35,600 nucleotides of DNA from Alistipes sp. ZOR0009 (GCF_000798815.1 NZ_JTLD01000030.1:1-35600), one strand, 5' to 3'; counted from the stretch's first letter, positions 21,628-32,357 are shown. Numbers and translations: made by a program. Notes: generated by a model not told the origin, from the letters alone.

Positions 21628-24240
21628 CTAGGGTAGGTTGATGTATCCCTTGATGCCCCATCCGCTATACTTGCCGTTTTCGAAGCTGGCAGCTACCGAC
21701 ACGCCACCCATCATTAGGATGTTACCTACGCCGTAGCCAACCTCGGTGTAGCATACGTTTCGTTTGGTGACGTAGCCGCCTACCGATACGTTTTCGGTAA
21801 ACATCTTCTTGGATAGGAAGGGCAGGTATTTAAGCAGTAGGCCCTGCGCCTCGTAGGTTGCGTGCCCCTCGGCGTACGACTTTGGAGTGGCGTACTTGTA
21901 GTACGGCATCAGGATAAAGGCGTTTTCGGAGGTGGTAAATCCAAATGGAATGTATACCGTGTTGGGGTGGTAGTAATCGGTAAGCTGCAGGTTGCCGCTG
22001 TTGAAGAACGTACCCGCCTTAGCGGTATACCTTAGATTGTTTATCATGTGTACGCTTACGTGCTGCTGTACGCCCAGCTCGAGCTGGGTGTGGTGGCTTA
22101 CGCTTTGGTATGCGCCAACTCCCTGTTTAACCTTAAGGTTAAAGGTGGGCTTGTTGGCCGAGGTGTAGTACTTGTAGCCTCGGTAGTCGTACTTGTATCG
22201 GGGCGATGGGGTGTAGCTTACGTTTAGCAAAAGCGATGCCTGGCGGTAGGAGCTAAGGCTGCTGCCATCGTCGAATAGGTTGCTTGGCTTGTTGGAGTCG
22301 TAAACCGCATTCTTGTAGAGGAACGAGAAGTTGGTTTGGTTATCGAGCAAGGTATAGCTGTTAAAGGTGCTACCCAACTTTACGTTTAGGCCGTTGGCAA
22401 CCTCGTACGACACTGCGGCCGAAATACCTTTGGTGTCGATAGTCTTTAGGTAGCTCTCCTTAAAGAAGAGCGCCGCTACCGTGTTGGGAAGTTTGTCTAT
22501 AGGGCGTTCGGGATTGAGGTCGGTGGTGGCGATACTTCCTGTTACGGTGAAGTAGCCCTTATGTCGGGGGGAAAAGTCGTAGCGCAGGCCGGCGTTGCCC
22601 ATTGCCGTTTTTCGGGCAAAGGAGTACATCGGTTTTACGGCAATGTTGAGGCGGTGGTTGGTGTCTAGCATGGTTTGGAACTCGAACTTGTTGGCAAGGG
22701 TAAACCCGTCAACAGGGGTAAAGTAGCTGGAGTTGCCAAACACAAAGCCGGTGGCACCTACGCTTGTTGAGCCCTTTTGGTATATGGTTCCGCCTATAAG
22801 GGCAGAGCTGGCGCTCCATTTAACCTTGTTCTTGGTGGTGTCTACGGGTGCGGCAACGCCTTTGGGTATTTTGGCGCTTATGGAGTCGGACTCGTGGCTG
22901 TACTTTATCTCTTCGTCTGATAGAGGAATGGGGCGTACCTGATTCCAGAAGGTGGAGTCTTGGGTGTTGAAGAGGGAATCTTTAACAACCTTCATGCTGC
23001 TTTCCTCGAGGTTGGTTAGCGTGTCATCGAGCTCCTCCTTCTTTTCGATAAGGGCGGTCATTTGTCGCATTTCCTTCATCGAGAGGTTGTCTTTGCTGGA
23101 GAGCTCCTCTATTTTTTTCTCGATGGTCTCCCTTTTTTGAACCTCCTTCTTGCTTATCTTTTTTGTCTTTTTTGTGGCAGCAGCTACCACCTTAGGAGCG
23201 GCAGCACCCTTCGTTTCGACAGAGGTGTACTTGGCGGATGATGTCATGGCAAAACCGAAAATGTTGCCCATGATGTTGCCGCTCATCTTTGACGAAATGG
23301 TGGTTGGCATTGGAATGGTGCCGTTTATCATTTCGTAGCTTATCGAGAAAACGTACTTAATACCGGTGTTGGTGGTTGTTAGCTCGGCGTTGGTTATGTT
23401 GTAAACATTGTCTACGATGTACAATGTGCCGCTATAGTAGGATCCGACACTTTTTCGTGGGGAGAATGCTATTTTGTAGGTGGTGTTACCGTTCTGCTGC
23501 GACGAGCCAACCAACTGAAACTTGTAGAAGGTAAAGGCCGAGCGTCCTAAAGGAGAGGCTGCGCCAAAGAAGGTTTCGTTGTAAATGTTGTTGCGGTATA
23601 TGCTAAGGCCGGGGATGCTAAAGTCATCATCGGGGAAGTTGGTACGCATGGAAATGGTTTTCTGCGTGTACTGGTTGGGTGTTTTGTAGGAGAGCTTATT
23701 TACGATCTCCATGGTGTAGGTTTTTCCTTCGACAGGTAACTTTTGCTCTTTAGGAACCAACCACTTAACAATTTTGGAGAATTTGGTAATCTTCAGGTTG
23801 GTTTTAAAGTAGACATCGGAAGTGTAAGACGAGAGCTTGCTCTTGAATATTTGTCCGTTGGTAATGGCCTTTCTCATTATTCTATCGGCAGGATTGTCTT
23901 TGCTGGAGACAACCACCTCCTTTAGCTCGTAGGTTGCATCTTCGAGCGTTACATTTAGCGTAACCGCCTTATCGTCTACTTGGATGGACCTGTTTTGAGG
24001 CTTGTACCCAATTGCCTGAAAGTTTATGTTGTAGCTTCCGGGCTTGAGCTTGAGTATGTAGCTTCCTTTTTCGCTGGTTGGAGCTCCTTGCATTATCTCC
24101 TTTATATATACCGATGCAAAAGGAATTGGTTCGCCTTTGGAGTTGGAAACCTTGCCAAGAACCTGTCCGTTGGCTTTTAAGGAGAAAACAGCTGCTGCTA
24201 TGCTAAGTAGTGCATATGTGGTGTTTCTTGTAATTCTCAT
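21628..24240 (-). CDS. DUF5686 protein with carboxypeptidase-like regulatory domain
   Basis: A signal peptide (MRITRNTTYALLSIAAAVFSLKANG) leads into a carboxypeptidase-regulatory-like beta-sandwich (about residues 26-110: GKVSNSKGEPIPFASVYIKE, then GSYNINFQAIGYKP). The long DUF5686 region follows and ends in beta strands typical of an outer-membrane barrel. The middle carries a charged coiled-coil insertion (KKTKKISKKEVQKRETIEKK to about EELDDTLTNLEE). Such proteins are common in Bacteroidota, related in layout to SusC/TonB-type N-termini, and of unknown function. From the preferred ATG (24240) it is 870 residues. The frame opens at 24276, but the later ATG starts the signal peptide. It is divergent from the acn operon. 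Confidence 0.87.
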   Translation of the reverse strand: MRITRNTTYALLSIAAAVFSLKANGQVLGKVSNSKGEPIPFASVYIKEIMQGAPTSEKGSYILKLKPGSYNINFQAIGYKPQNRSIQVDDKAVTLNVTLEDATYELKEVVVSSKDNPADRIMRKAITNGQIFKSKLSSYTSDVYFKTNLKITKFSKIVKWLVPKEQKLPVEGKTYTMEIVNKLSYKTPNQYTQKTISMRTNFPDDDFSIPGLSIYRNNIYNETFFGAASPLGRSAFTFYKFQLVGSSQQNGNTTYKIAFSPRKSVGSYYSGTLYIVDNVYNITNAELTTTNTGIKYVFSISYEMINGTIPMPTTISSKMSGNIMGNIFGFAMTSSAKYTSVETKGAAAPKVVAAATKKTKKISKKEVQKRETIEKKIEELSSKDNLSMKEMRQMTALIEKKEELDDTLTNLEESSMKVVKDSLFNTQDSTFWNQVRPIPLSDEEIKYSHESDSISAKIPKGVAAPVDTTKNKVKWSASSALIGGTIYQKGSTSVGATGFVFGNSSYFTPVDGFTLANKFEFQTMLDTNHRLNIAVKPMYSFARKTAMGNAGLRYDFSPRHKGYFTVTGSIATTDLNPERPIDKLPNTVAALFFKESYLKTIDTKGISAAVSYEVANGLNVKLGSTFNSYTLLDNQTNFSFLYKNAVYDSNKPSNLFDDGSSLSSYRQASLLLNVSYTPSPRYKYDYRGYKYYTSANKPTFNLKVKQGVGAYQSVSHHTQLELGVQQHVSVHMINNLRYTAKAGTFFNSGNLQLTDYYHPNTVYIPFGFTTSENAFILMPYYKYATPKSYAEGHATYEAQGLLLKYLPFLSKKMFTENVSVGGYVTKRNVCYTEVGYGVGNILMMGGVSVAASFENGKYSGWGIKGYINLP

Positions 24241-24582
24241 ACTGTTTTTAAGTAGTTGTATTTTACGTTTTAGCAATATTTTATAAGCAATTGAATTATA
24301 AACGCAATGTTAACTTTTTTATTGCATTGATTTTTACCGCGTATCGTCTTCTGTTAAAATAATTTTCTCTTTTTAACAGAGGGAATGCGCATCTCTTTTT
24401 ACATCTGAAAATACGATGTTTGGACAGGTTGTAATGGCCTTTAAAATACGCCTAGAGGCCTTTTGTGGTTTTACGTTGTTTTCTGTTTCACACAATTAAG
24501 GTTATCAGCGATTTAAACTTTATCCTTTAAGGTTTGTTAAGTAGAAAGTAAAACTTATAGGCAAACTAAAAACTACAACGCA
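24241..24582. other. Divergent intergenic region with inverted repeat
   Basis: This 342-bp AT-rich stretch separates the DUF5686 gene and the acn operon, so it must hold promoters for both. I find no exact TAnnTTTG element. A perfect 9-bp inverted repeat, CTGTTAAAA / TTTTAACAG (24351-24359, 24371-24379), lies in the middle and could be an operator. A weaker GGCCT/AGGCC pair lies at about 24437-24461. No gene is seen. Confidence 0.5.
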
Positions 24583-26847
24583 ATGCTGTTCGATATCGAC
24601 CTAATCAAGAAGGTGTACGCAGCTCTTCCAGCGAAGGTAGAGCAGGCACGAGCCCTGCTGGGGCGACCACTCACGCTAACCGAGAAAATTCTTTATGCGC
24701 ACATTGATGGTGCATTTCCTAAACAACCCTTAGAAAGGGGAGAATCGTATGTTGACTTTAACCCAGATCGGGTTGCCATGCAGGATGCTACTGCGCAGAT
24801 GGCCCTGCTACAGTTTATGGGTGCAGGTAAAACCAAGGTGGCCGTACCTACTACTGTTCATTGCGATCACCTTATACAGGCAAAGCTAGGCGCTGAAGCC
24901 GACTTAAAAGATGCAGAAACAACAAATAAGGAAGTGTACGATTTCTTGGCCTCGGTATCCAATAAGTATGGTATTGGTTTTTGGAAGCCGGGCGCAGGTA
25001 TCATTCACCAAATTGTTCTAGAAAACTACGCATTTCCAGGCGGAATGATGGTTGGAACAGATTCTCATACCGTGAATGCTGGAGGGCTAGGAATGGTTGC
25101 CATTGGCGTTGGTGGTGCTGACGCTGTTGATGTAATGGTTGGTATGCCTTGGGAGTTGAAGTTCCCGAAGCTCATAGGTGTGAAGCTGACAGGACGGATG
25201 AATGGTTGGACTTCGGCAAAGGATATCATCCTAAAGTTGGCCGGTATTCTTACTGTTGATGGAGGAACGGATGCTATTATTGAATATTTTGGAGAAGGTG
25301 CTGATTCTATTTCAGCGACCGGAAAGGGAACCATTTGTAATATGGGGGCCGAAGTTGGTGCAACAACATCAATCTTTGGATTTGATGATAGCATGGCGAG
25401 GTACCTTACAGCCACAGGACGAAAGGATGTAGCCGATTTGGCTTTTCAAATAAAGGATGATTTACGGATAGATTCTGAGGTTGCCGCAAACCCTGAAAAG
25501 TATTTCGATAGGGTTGTTGAAATTAATCTTTCGGAGTTGGAACCCTACGTGAATGGTCCGTTTACTCCAGATAAAGCGTGGCCAATTTCGCAGTTTGCAC
25601 AAGCAGTTGAGGAGAATGGTTATCCAGAAAAGCTTGAGGTGGGTCTAATTGGATCTTGTACAAATTCGTCATACGAGGATATTACACGTGCGGCATCGGT
25701 TGCAGCCCAGGCCGCCCAAAAGAATATCAAGGTAAAAAGTGAATTTACAATAACTCCTGGTTCGGAGATGATTCGATATACCATGCAGCGAGATGGCCTT
25801 TTGGATGTGTTCGACAAGATAGGAGGTGTAGTTCTGGCTAATGCGTGTGGTCCATGTATCGGTCAGTGGGCGCGTCATAATGCGGATAAGGGAGAGCGGA
25901 ATTCGATCATAACCTCGTTCAACCGAAATTTTGCCAAGCGAAATGATGGCAACCCCAACACCTTTGCATTTGTGGCTTCGCCCGAAATTGTAACAGCCTT
26001 GGCCGTTGCAGGCAGCTTAAAGTTTAATCCGCTTACCGATACCTTAAAAAATGAAAAGGGAGAGGATGTTCGACTTGATGAACCTCAAGGATTTGAGCTG
26101 CCCATTCGTGGTTTTGATGTTGCGGATAATGGCTATGTTGCTCCTGCTACAGATGGATCGAAAGTGGATGTTAGCATTGACTCTGCCTCTTCGAGATTGC
26201 AGGAACTTAAACCTTTTGAACCTTGGAATGGGAAAGACCTTAAAGGCCTTCGCTTACTTATTAAGGTAAAAGGTAAGTGTACGACCGATCATATTTCCAT
26301 GGCTGGACCGTGGTTGAAATACCGCGGACACCTTGAGAATATTTCTCAGAATATGCTTATTGGAGCGACAAACTTCTTTAATGGTCATACGAATAGCGTT
26401 AAGAGCCAGCTAGACCATAAGTTTGTGCCAGTTCCTGATGCCGCTAAGGCCTATCGTGATGCGGGTTTCAAGTCTATAGTTATTGGAGATGAAAATTATG
26501 GCGAAGGCTCTTCGCGCGAACACGCAGCGATGGAACCTCGATATCTTGGAGTTGCTGTAATTCTAGCCAAGTCTTTTGCTCGGATACATCAAACAAACCT
26601 GAAAAAGCAGGGGGTGTTGGCCTTAACCTTTGTTGATAAATCTGATTACGATAGGGTAAGGGAGGATGATATTGTTGATATTCTTGGTCTGGAGTCTTTT
26701 CATCCATCCAAAAACTTTACAGTTGTTCTAACTCATAGAGACGGAACAACCGAATCTTTTGAGGTAGCACAAACTTACAATGAAAACCAGTTTGAATGGT
26801 TTAAGGCAGGTTCGGCACTCAATCTTATAAGAAATAGCCAAAAGTAA
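24583..26847 (+). CDS. acn: Aconitate hydratase (mitochondrial type)
   Basis: This 754-residue protein is the length of mitochondrial-type aconitase rather than the longer AcnA/IRP type. It isomerises citrate to isocitrate through a 4Fe-4S cluster. The cluster cysteines are visible as C359 ([12 protein letters not shown]) and C422/C425 ([10 protein letters not shown]). Further family motifs are [13 protein letters not shown] (about 88-100), [17 protein letters not shown] (154-170) and the swivel-domain [13 protein letters not shown]. It is the first gene of the operon acn-gltA-icd, with 21 bp before gltA. The upstream leader has no clear ribosome-binding site. This set makes 2-oxoglutarate from oxaloacetate and acetyl-CoA. 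Confidence 0.96.
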   Translation: MLFDIDLIKKVYAALPAKVEQARALLGRPLTLTEKILYAHIDGAFPKQPLERGESYVDFNPDRVAMQDATAQMALLQFMGAGKTKVAVPTTVHCDHLIQAKLGAEADLKDAETTNKEVYDFLASVSNKYGIGFWKPGAGIIHQIVLENYAFPGGMMVGTDSHTVNAGGLGMVAIGVGGADAVDVMVGMPWELKFPKLIGVKLTGRMNGWTSAKDIILKLAGILTVDGGTDAIIEYFGEGADSISATGKGTICNMGAEVGATTSIFGFDDSMARYLTATGRKDVADLAFQIKDDLRIDSEVAANPEKYFDRVVEINLSELEPYVNGPFTPDKAWPISQFAQAVEENGYPEKLEVGLIGSCTNSSYEDITRAASVAAQAAQKNIKVKSEFTITPGSEMIRYTMQRDGLLDVFDKIGGVVLANACGPCIGQWARHNADKGERNSIITSFNRNFAKRNDGNPNTFAFVASPEIVTALAVAGSLKFNPLTDTLKNEKGEDVRLDEPQGFELPIRGFDVADNGYVAPATDGSKVDVSIDSASSRLQELKPFEPWNGKDLKGLRLLIKVKGKCTTDHISMAGPWLKYRGHLENISQNMLIGATNFFNGHTNSVKSQLDHKFVPVPDAAKAYRDAGFKSIVIGDENYGEGSSREHAAMEPRYLGVAVILAKSFARIHQTNLKKQGVLALTFVDKSDYDRVREDDIVDILGLESFHPSKNFTVVLTHRDGTTESFEVAQTYNENQFEWFKAGSALNLIRNSQK

Positions 26848-26868
26848 AATCTATTAAAACGAATAGCT

Positions 26869-28206
26869 ATGAGCGACTTTTCTAATTGGACTCGCTTAGC
26901 CGAGCAAGCTGCTGAAATCGAAAATGATCTTTTCGTAAAGTACGATGTGAAAAGAGGTCTTCGCAATGCTGATCACACGGGAGTTCTTGTTGGTTTGTCT
27001 AACATTGGATCTGTATCGGGTGTACAAAAAGTTGATGGCGTAAATGTACCTGCCCACGGAAAGCTGACGTACAGAGGTATTGACATCAAGGATTTAGCTG
27101 AAGGGTATCTGACAGAAAAGCGAAGAGGCTTTGAGGAGACCGTTTATTTGCTCCTTTTTGGAAAGCTTCCTTCAAGAGATGAACTTGAACGATTTGCAGA
27201 ATACATGAAGGAGCAGCGTTCGTTGCCCGAGTATTTTACAAAAGATATAATACTCTCGTTTAGGGGTAAGGATATAATGAATATGCTTGCACGTTCGGTG
27301 TTGGCTCTTTATACAACCGATGATAATGCTGATGATATTAGTACCGAAAATATACTTCGCCAGTCGGTTAGTCTTATTGCAAAATTTCCAACGCTTATCG
27401 CACATGCTTTTCATGGTATGCGCTACCACTATATGCACAAAACGTTGGTAATTCGCCATCCTCGATTGGATTTGAGCCATGCGGAGAATTTTTTGTACAT
27501 GCTCAAAGGGGCCAATAGGTATACGCCTCTAGAAGTTGAAATTCTTGACTTAGCGTTGGTTCTTCATGCCGAACATGAAGGCGGAAACAACTCATCCTTC
27601 ACGGTTCACGTGGTTAGCTCTTCGCAAACCGACACCTATTCGGCTATTGCAGCAGCCATAGGTTCCCTTAAAGGGCCATTACATGGTGGGGCTAATAGCG
27701 AGGTAATGGCGATGATGGACAACATTAAGCGTAATATCAAGAATTGGGCAGATGAAAAGGAGATAGAGGAATACCTAGCAAAAATTCTTCGAAAGGAGGC
27801 CTACGATCGTTCGGGGAAAATTTACGGAATGGGACATGCTGTTTATACGCTTTCTGATCCGCGAGCTGTTGTGCTTAAGAAGAAGGCTAGAGAAGTTGCC
27901 ATTGAAAAAAACAGGTTGGATGAGTATAATCTGTACGATGCAATAGAACGATTGGCTCCAAAAGTGTTCCACGAGATAAAGGGAGAAAAAGTTATCGCTC
28001 CAAATGTAGATTTTTATTCGGGCTTTGTTTACTGTATGCTCGATATTCCTGTGGCTGTTTATACGCCAATGTTTGCAATGGCTCGTATAGCAGGCTGGTG
28101 TGCTCATCGTCTAGAGGAGATGATTAGCGCCAAGCGTATAATACGTCCTGCATACAAAACACTGGCGGAAGATGCTTCGTATATTCCTTTAACCCAAAGG
28201 AAGTAA
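26869..28206 (+). CDS. gltA: Citrate synthase
   Basis: This 445-residue protein condenses oxaloacetate and acetyl-CoA. Active-site residues are visible: H272 in GPLHGGAN, H323 in GMGHAVY and D381 in VDFYSG. The LALVLHAEHEGGNNSSF segment (about 228-244) is also typical of the family. The N-terminal region (about 1-60) is longer than in E. coli-type enzymes, with CoA/substrate elements such as LTYRGIDIKDLAEG. It lies between acn and icd in one operon, 21 bp after acn and 90 bp before icd. Confidence 0.95.
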   Translation: MSDFSNWTRLAEQAAEIENDLFVKYDVKRGLRNADHTGVLVGLSNIGSVSGVQKVDGVNVPAHGKLTYRGIDIKDLAEGYLTEKRRGFEETVYLLLFGKLPSRDELERFAEYMKEQRSLPEYFTKDIILSFRGKDIMNMLARSVLALYTTDDNADDISTENILRQSVSLIAKFPTLIAHAFHGMRYHYMHKTLVIRHPRLDLSHAENFLYMLKGANRYTPLEVEILDLALVLHAEHEGGNNSSFTVHVVSSSQTDTYSAIAAAIGSLKGPLHGGANSEVMAMMDNIKRNIKNWADEKEIEEYLAKILRKEAYDRSGKIYGMGHAVYTLSDPRAVVLKKKAREVAIEKNRLDEYNLYDAIERLAPKVFHEIKGEKVIAPNVDFYSGFVYCMLDIPVAVYTPMFAMARIAGWCAHRLEEMISAKRIIRPAYKTLAEDASYIPLTQRK

Positions 28207-28282
28207 CCTACTACAAGAACTATACTTTCAAAACTTCCTCTAGCAATTAAATGTAGATGAAATTTTGACGCTTAATCTAACA

Positions 28283-28297
28283 ATGAACAACGCTTGA
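28283..28297 (+). promoter_or_regulatory. Four-codon leader ORF overlapping the icd start
   Basis: ATG AAC AAC GCT TGA (M-N-N-A-stop) ends with TGA whose last A is the first base of the icd ATG (TGATG). This could couple icd translation to ribosomes arriving from gltA, but it may be chance. Confidence 0.25.
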
Positions 28298-29493
28298 TGG
28301 AAAAAATAAGAATGAAGACACCGCTGGTAGAGCTTGACGGTGATGAAATGACCAGAGTACTGTGGCCTCTGATAAAGGAAAAGTTGATATTGCCGTTTAT
28401 CGATTTAAAGGTGGAATACTACGATTTAGGTATTCAAAATCGGGATAGGACAGACGATAGGGTTACAGTAGAGGCTGCTGAGGCAATCATTAAATATGGT
28501 GTTGGAGTAAAGAATGCAACAATTACACCGAATGCGGATAGGGTAGTGGAGTATAAGCTTAAAAAGCAGTGGAAATCTCCCAATGGAACAATTAGGGCAA
28601 TGCTCGACGGGACGGTTTTTAGAAAGCCTATTATGGTGAAAAATGTTCAGCCGTCTGTGCGCTCGTGGGTGAAACCGATAGTTGTTGGACGTCATGCGTA
28701 CGGAGATGTTTACCGAAATGCAGAACTCTATGTAGAAGCAGGTTGTAAGGCCGAGTTGGTAGTGACAGATGAGCATGGCGTTGAAAAACGTGAGCTAATT
28801 CATGACTTTGCAGAAGCGGGTGTAATTCAAGGTATGCACAATACGGATGCTTCCATTGCTAGTTTTGCACGTTCCTGCTTTGAGTACTCTCTTGATCAGA
28901 AAGTAGACTGCTGGTTTGCAACTAAAGACACCATCTCTAAAATCTACGACCAGCGCTTTAAGAATATCTTTGAGGAAATTTTTAACCTAGAGTATAAAGA
29001 TAAGTTTAAAGCCTCTGGCATAGAGTTTTTTTACACGTTGATAGACGATGTTGTCGCTCGAATTATGAAGCATGAAGGTGGAATTCTTTGGGCCTGCAAA
29101 AACTATGACGGAGATGTTATGAGCGATATGGTTGCCTCTTCATTTGGCTCTTTGGCAATGATGACTTCTGTTTTAGTTTCGCCGAAAGGCTATTTTGAGT
29201 ACGAGGCTGCTCATGGTACCGTTCAACGTCACTATTACAAGCATCTTAAAGGAGAAAAGACTTCGACAAATGCGGTAGCGCTAATCTTTGCATGGACTGG
29301 TGCCTTGGCAAAACGGGGAGAGTTGGATGGTATTCCAGAGCTTATTCTGTTTGCTCAAAAGTTGGAAAAAGCGGTTGTGCAGACGATAGAGAGCGGAGTA
29401 ATGACAGGTGATCTTGCGGCCATTTGTTCTCCTCCAGCCCTAAGGGTTGTTTATTCAGAAGAGTTTTTGGACGAAATAGCAAAAAACATTTAG
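28297..29493 (+). CDS. icd: NADP-dependent isocitrate dehydrogenase (eukaryote-like, homodimeric)
   Basis: This protein of 398 residues starts [20 protein letters not shown]. It belongs to the eukaryote-like homodimeric NADP-IDH group, not the E. coli type. Family signatures are [18 protein letters not shown] (substrate-binding arm), [48 protein letters not shown] and the NADP-binding [10 protein letters not shown]. It decarboxylates isocitrate to 2-oxoglutarate and supplies NADPH. The frame opens at TTG 28294, but ATG 28297 is the better start (28312 is a shorter option). It is the last gene of the acn-gltA-icd operon, followed by a strong terminator. Confidence 0.94.
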   Translation: MEKIRMKTPLVELDGDEMTRVLWPLIKEKLILPFIDLKVEYYDLGIQNRDRTDDRVTVEAAEAIIKYGVGVKNATITPNADRVVEYKLKKQWKSPNGTIRAMLDGTVFRKPIMVKNVQPSVRSWVKPIVVGRHAYGDVYRNAELYVEAGCKAELVVTDEHGVEKRELIHDFAEAGVIQGMHNTDASIASFARSCFEYSLDQKVDCWFATKDTISKIYDQRFKNIFEEIFNLEYKDKFKASGIEFFYTLIDDVVARIMKHEGGILWACKNYDGDVMSDMVASSFGSLAMMTSVLVSPKGYFEYEAAHGTVQRHYYKHLKGEKTSTNAVALIFAWTGALAKRGELDGIPELILFAQKLEKAVVQTIESGVMTGDLAAICSPPALRVVYSEEFLDEIAKNI

Positions 29494-29519
29494 GAAAGAA
29501 GTTGCACAGACTTGATTTT

Positions 29520-29543
29520 AAAGCCTCTTTTGAGGCTTTTTTT
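29520..29543 (+). terminator. Terminator of the acn-gltA-icd operon
   Basis: AAAGCCTC pairs with GAGGCTTT (8 bp) around a TTTT loop, and the T-run continues to 29543. It lies 27 bp after the icd stop. Confidence 0.9.
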
Positions 29544-29633
29544 GCACAAAAAATGGGACGTGTATGTCATGAAGAATTATAAAAGAGCTAATTTTCCAAC
29601 GTTTTACATATAAGGGATTAACTAAGAGTTGAT

Positions 29634-32357
29634 ATGATTTCAAGACTACGTGTTTCCAACTATTCTGTTCGACAGAAAGTTGCGACTGTGATGTTTACAG
29701 TATTATTGGTGTTTTTTGTGCTTGTTGGGGTTGTGTTTTATTCGCAGATTAAGCGTGTCAACTATTTGAGCAGTAAGGAAAAAATCAGCGATAAAAGTTT
29801 ATTAGCAACAAGTCGTATTGGTGACGAAATTCAGCATGCAACGGAGGTGCTAAATGTTTTTTCGAATACGCTTATAGGGCAATCTTCTGCGGCTCTTCCA
29901 AGCGATTCGACCATTTTAAGAGGAATGGAGGTTTTTAATAACGATCTTGCCAGCAAGACGTTATTTGTATCAGCAACTAATGCTGCTCAAGAAAAGAAGT
30001 TTTATGTTCTTAGTAATGGAAGCAAAGCCAGCATTTCTAGCGGTTTAGTCGCAGGAGTTGGTGTAAATATAGCCGATCTTAAGGGCGATAAGAAAACTCG
30101 AATTGTTGTTTCTTCTGCAGATAAGAAGGGATATCTTGCCGTGGTGAATAGCCATAAGCTGCCAGATGGGGCTTCTGTTGAATTTGGGATTCTAATCTCA
30201 TTGGACAAAGTTTTAAATTCTTTCTCAGAAGCCGAATCTACACTTAAGTACATTCTTGCAAATGAATCTGACGAAGTGATGGCGTCCAATACCACTGTGG
30301 AGGTCGGTAATTCTCTAGGTTCAGCAGTTAAAGGGTTTGATAGAGGTGTTTCTATGGCATCTTTTGTTGATAAGAACCGTTATATAACGATTGGAGATGA
30401 GCGTTACATTGCTGTGGTAAATTCTTCGTTAGAAGAGAGTTTAGGTGCTAAAATGATACTGCTACTTCCTAAATCGGCAATTTTTTCAGGTGCCGGTTCT
30501 TTGCTGGTTATATTGCTAGCTGCAATACTGGGTTTGGTTATAGCCTATGTGCTAATAAATAGAATGTTCCGTAAGTTTTTTACGCCAATACAGCAGTCTA
30601 TTGTGGCATTGAAAGAAATTTCAAGTGGACAGATTTCGGAAGATTTAAAGTTGCAATATGAGTTAAAGGATGAGATAGGGGAGATGACCTCTTCTATTAA
30701 TGTTTTGATTGATAACCTAAACGAAACTGCGCGCTTTGCAAAAGAGATTGGCGATGGAAATTTAAGTGGAGAGTTTCGTCCTTCGAGTGACACTGATAAG
30801 CTCGGTATTGCACTACTTGGGATGCAGGAGAGCTTGGTAAAGGCTAAAAATATAGAGGAAACTCAAAAAATCGAAAGTCAGAAATCGCATTGGGCAAATG
30901 AGGGAATGGCAAATTTCTCGGAGATACTCCGTAACAACCACGATAACCTCAAGGAAATGTCGTTTGATGTTGTTAAGAATTTGGTGAAGTATGTGGATGC
31001 TATTCAAGGGGGAATTTTTGTCCTGAATGACGATAATGACGATAAGTATCTTGAGATGACGGCTTGCTTTGCCTACAATCGTCGTAAGATGCAACAAAAA
31101 CGAGTAGAGTTGGAGGAAGGATTGATTGGTCGCTGTTTCTTTGAAAGACAACCAATTCTTCTGAAGGAGATGCCAAACGACTATCTTGAGATTACATCGG
31201 GATTAGGGCAGGAAAATCCAAGGAATCTTCTGCTTGTACCGCTTAAACTGAATGAGGAGGTTAATGGTGTTATTGAAATAGCCTCTTTTAAGGAGTTCGA
31301 AGAGTATCAAATTCAGTTTATAGAGAAGATAGCAGAGAGCATTTCATCAACGATAACTAGCGTTCGTGTTAATGAACGTACGTCGGCTTTGCTCGAAAGA
31401 TCGCAGGTACAGGCCGAGCAAATGGCTTCGCAGGAAGAGGAAATGCGTCAGAATCTGGAGGAACTTCAGGCAACTCAAGAGGAGTTGGAGAAGAGGGCTC
31501 GTGAAAATGACAACATCACAAAGGCGCTTGAAAAGGAAAAATACTTATTGGATGCCCTCCTTTCTAGTATTCCCGATTTCATTTACTTTAAAGATGAGGA
31601 ATGTAAGTTTATTCGAGTGAGTGAGTCTATGGCTCCGCTATTTAAAGTTGGTTGCGCAGCCGAGCTGGTTGGTAAGTCCGACTTTGACTTTCACTCTGCC
31701 GAACATGCCAATAAGTCTTACCAAGAAGAAATGGAGATTGTTAGAACAGGTAAGAAAATTATCAATGAGGTGGTTCGCGAACGTTGGGATGATGGACGCG
31801 AGCAGTGGGTTTCTACAACCAAAATGCCTCTAGTTGCTACCGATGGTAAGATTGTTGGATCTTTCGGTATCTCAAAGGTTATTACCGATATTAAGATGCT
31901 GGAGATGGAACTTCAAACTCAGAATGAAGAGATGAAGGCTAATTTGGCGCAAATGGAGCAGGCTACTGTTGATGCCGATAACATTAAAACGATGTACTCA
32001 AATATAATAGATAACTTACCTTTAAAAGTTTTTGTTAAAGACAGGGACGGAAAATTGGTTGTTATCAATTCGGCGGTTGCCCATGCTCATGGCCTTAATC
32101 CAGAAGAACTTTTAGGTAAGAGCGATTTTGATTTTTACGATTACGACACTGCAAAAGGAATATACGATTCGGAGCTTGAAGTTATTGAAGGGAAAGAAAA
32201 ATCGTATGTTCATGAGGAGCATTTTGATGGTACTACTAGAATTCTTAAAACAACCAAAATGCCGTTCTTTATTGACACGAAGCAGGAAAAAGGATTGCTG
32301 GGAGTTCAGGTTGATGTATCTGAGTTTGCTAAGATCAAGGAGAATCACGAGGCTTAA
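29634..32357 (+). CDS. Membrane sensor, HAMP-GAF-PAS-PAS, no output domain
   Basis: This 907-residue protein has membrane segment 1 at about 17-37, a periplasmic sensing region (about 40-285, Cache-like in size), membrane segment 2 at about 288-310 and HAMP at about 311-364 (LINRMFRKFFTPIQQS, LKDEIGEMTSSINVLIDNL). A second HAMP-like linker leads to a GAF domain (about 440-575), a coiled coil (577-640), PAS 1 (about 637-755) and PAS 2 (about 785-898). The two PAS domains share a pattern, FKD...GKSDFDF and VKD...GKSDFDF. No histidine kinase, GGDEF, methyl-accepting or effector motif follows, and the protein stops soon after PAS 2. It has no recognisable partner beside it. It lies between two terminators. 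Confidence 0.87.
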   Translation: MISRLRVSNYSVRQKVATVMFTVLLVFFVLVGVVFYSQIKRVNYLSSKEKISDKSLLATSRIGDEIQHATEVLNVFSNTLIGQSSAALPSDSTILRGMEVFNNDLASKTLFVSATNAAQEKKFYVLSNGSKASISSGLVAGVGVNIADLKGDKKTRIVVSSADKKGYLAVVNSHKLPDGASVEFGILISLDKVLNSFSEAESTLKYILANESDEVMASNTTVEVGNSLGSAVKGFDRGVSMASFVDKNRYITIGDERYIAVVNSSLEESLGAKMILLLPKSAIFSGAGSLLVILLAAILGLVIAYVLINRMFRKFFTPIQQSIVALKEISSGQISEDLKLQYELKDEIGEMTSSINVLIDNLNETARFAKEIGDGNLSGEFRPSSDTDKLGIALLGMQESLVKAKNIEETQKIESQKSHWANEGMANFSEILRNNHDNLKEMSFDVVKNLVKYVDAIQGGIFVLNDDNDDKYLEMTACFAYNRRKMQQKRVELEEGLIGRCFFERQPILLKEMPNDYLEITSGLGQENPRNLLLVPLKLNEEVNGVIEIASFKEFEEYQIQFIEKIAESISSTITSVRVNERTSALLERSQVQAEQMASQEEEMRQNLEELQATQEELEKRARENDNITKALEKEKYLLDALLSSIPDFIYFKDEECKFIRVSESMAPLFKVGCAAELVGKSDFDFHSAEHANKSYQEEMEIVRTGKKIINEVVRERWDDGREQWVSTTKMPLVATDGKIVGSFGISKVITDIKMLEMELQTQNEEMKANLAQMEQATVDADNIKTMYSNIIDNLPLKVFVKDRDGKLVVINSAVAHAHGLNPEELLGKSDFDFYDYDTAKGIYDSELEVIEGKEKSYVHEEHFDGTTRILKTTKMPFFIDTKQEKGLLGVQVDVSEFAKIKENHEA

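Noticed and set aside
24241-24582. Riboswitch in the acn leader
   Set aside because: No known aptamer core is recognisable. Only a simple inverted repeat is visible.
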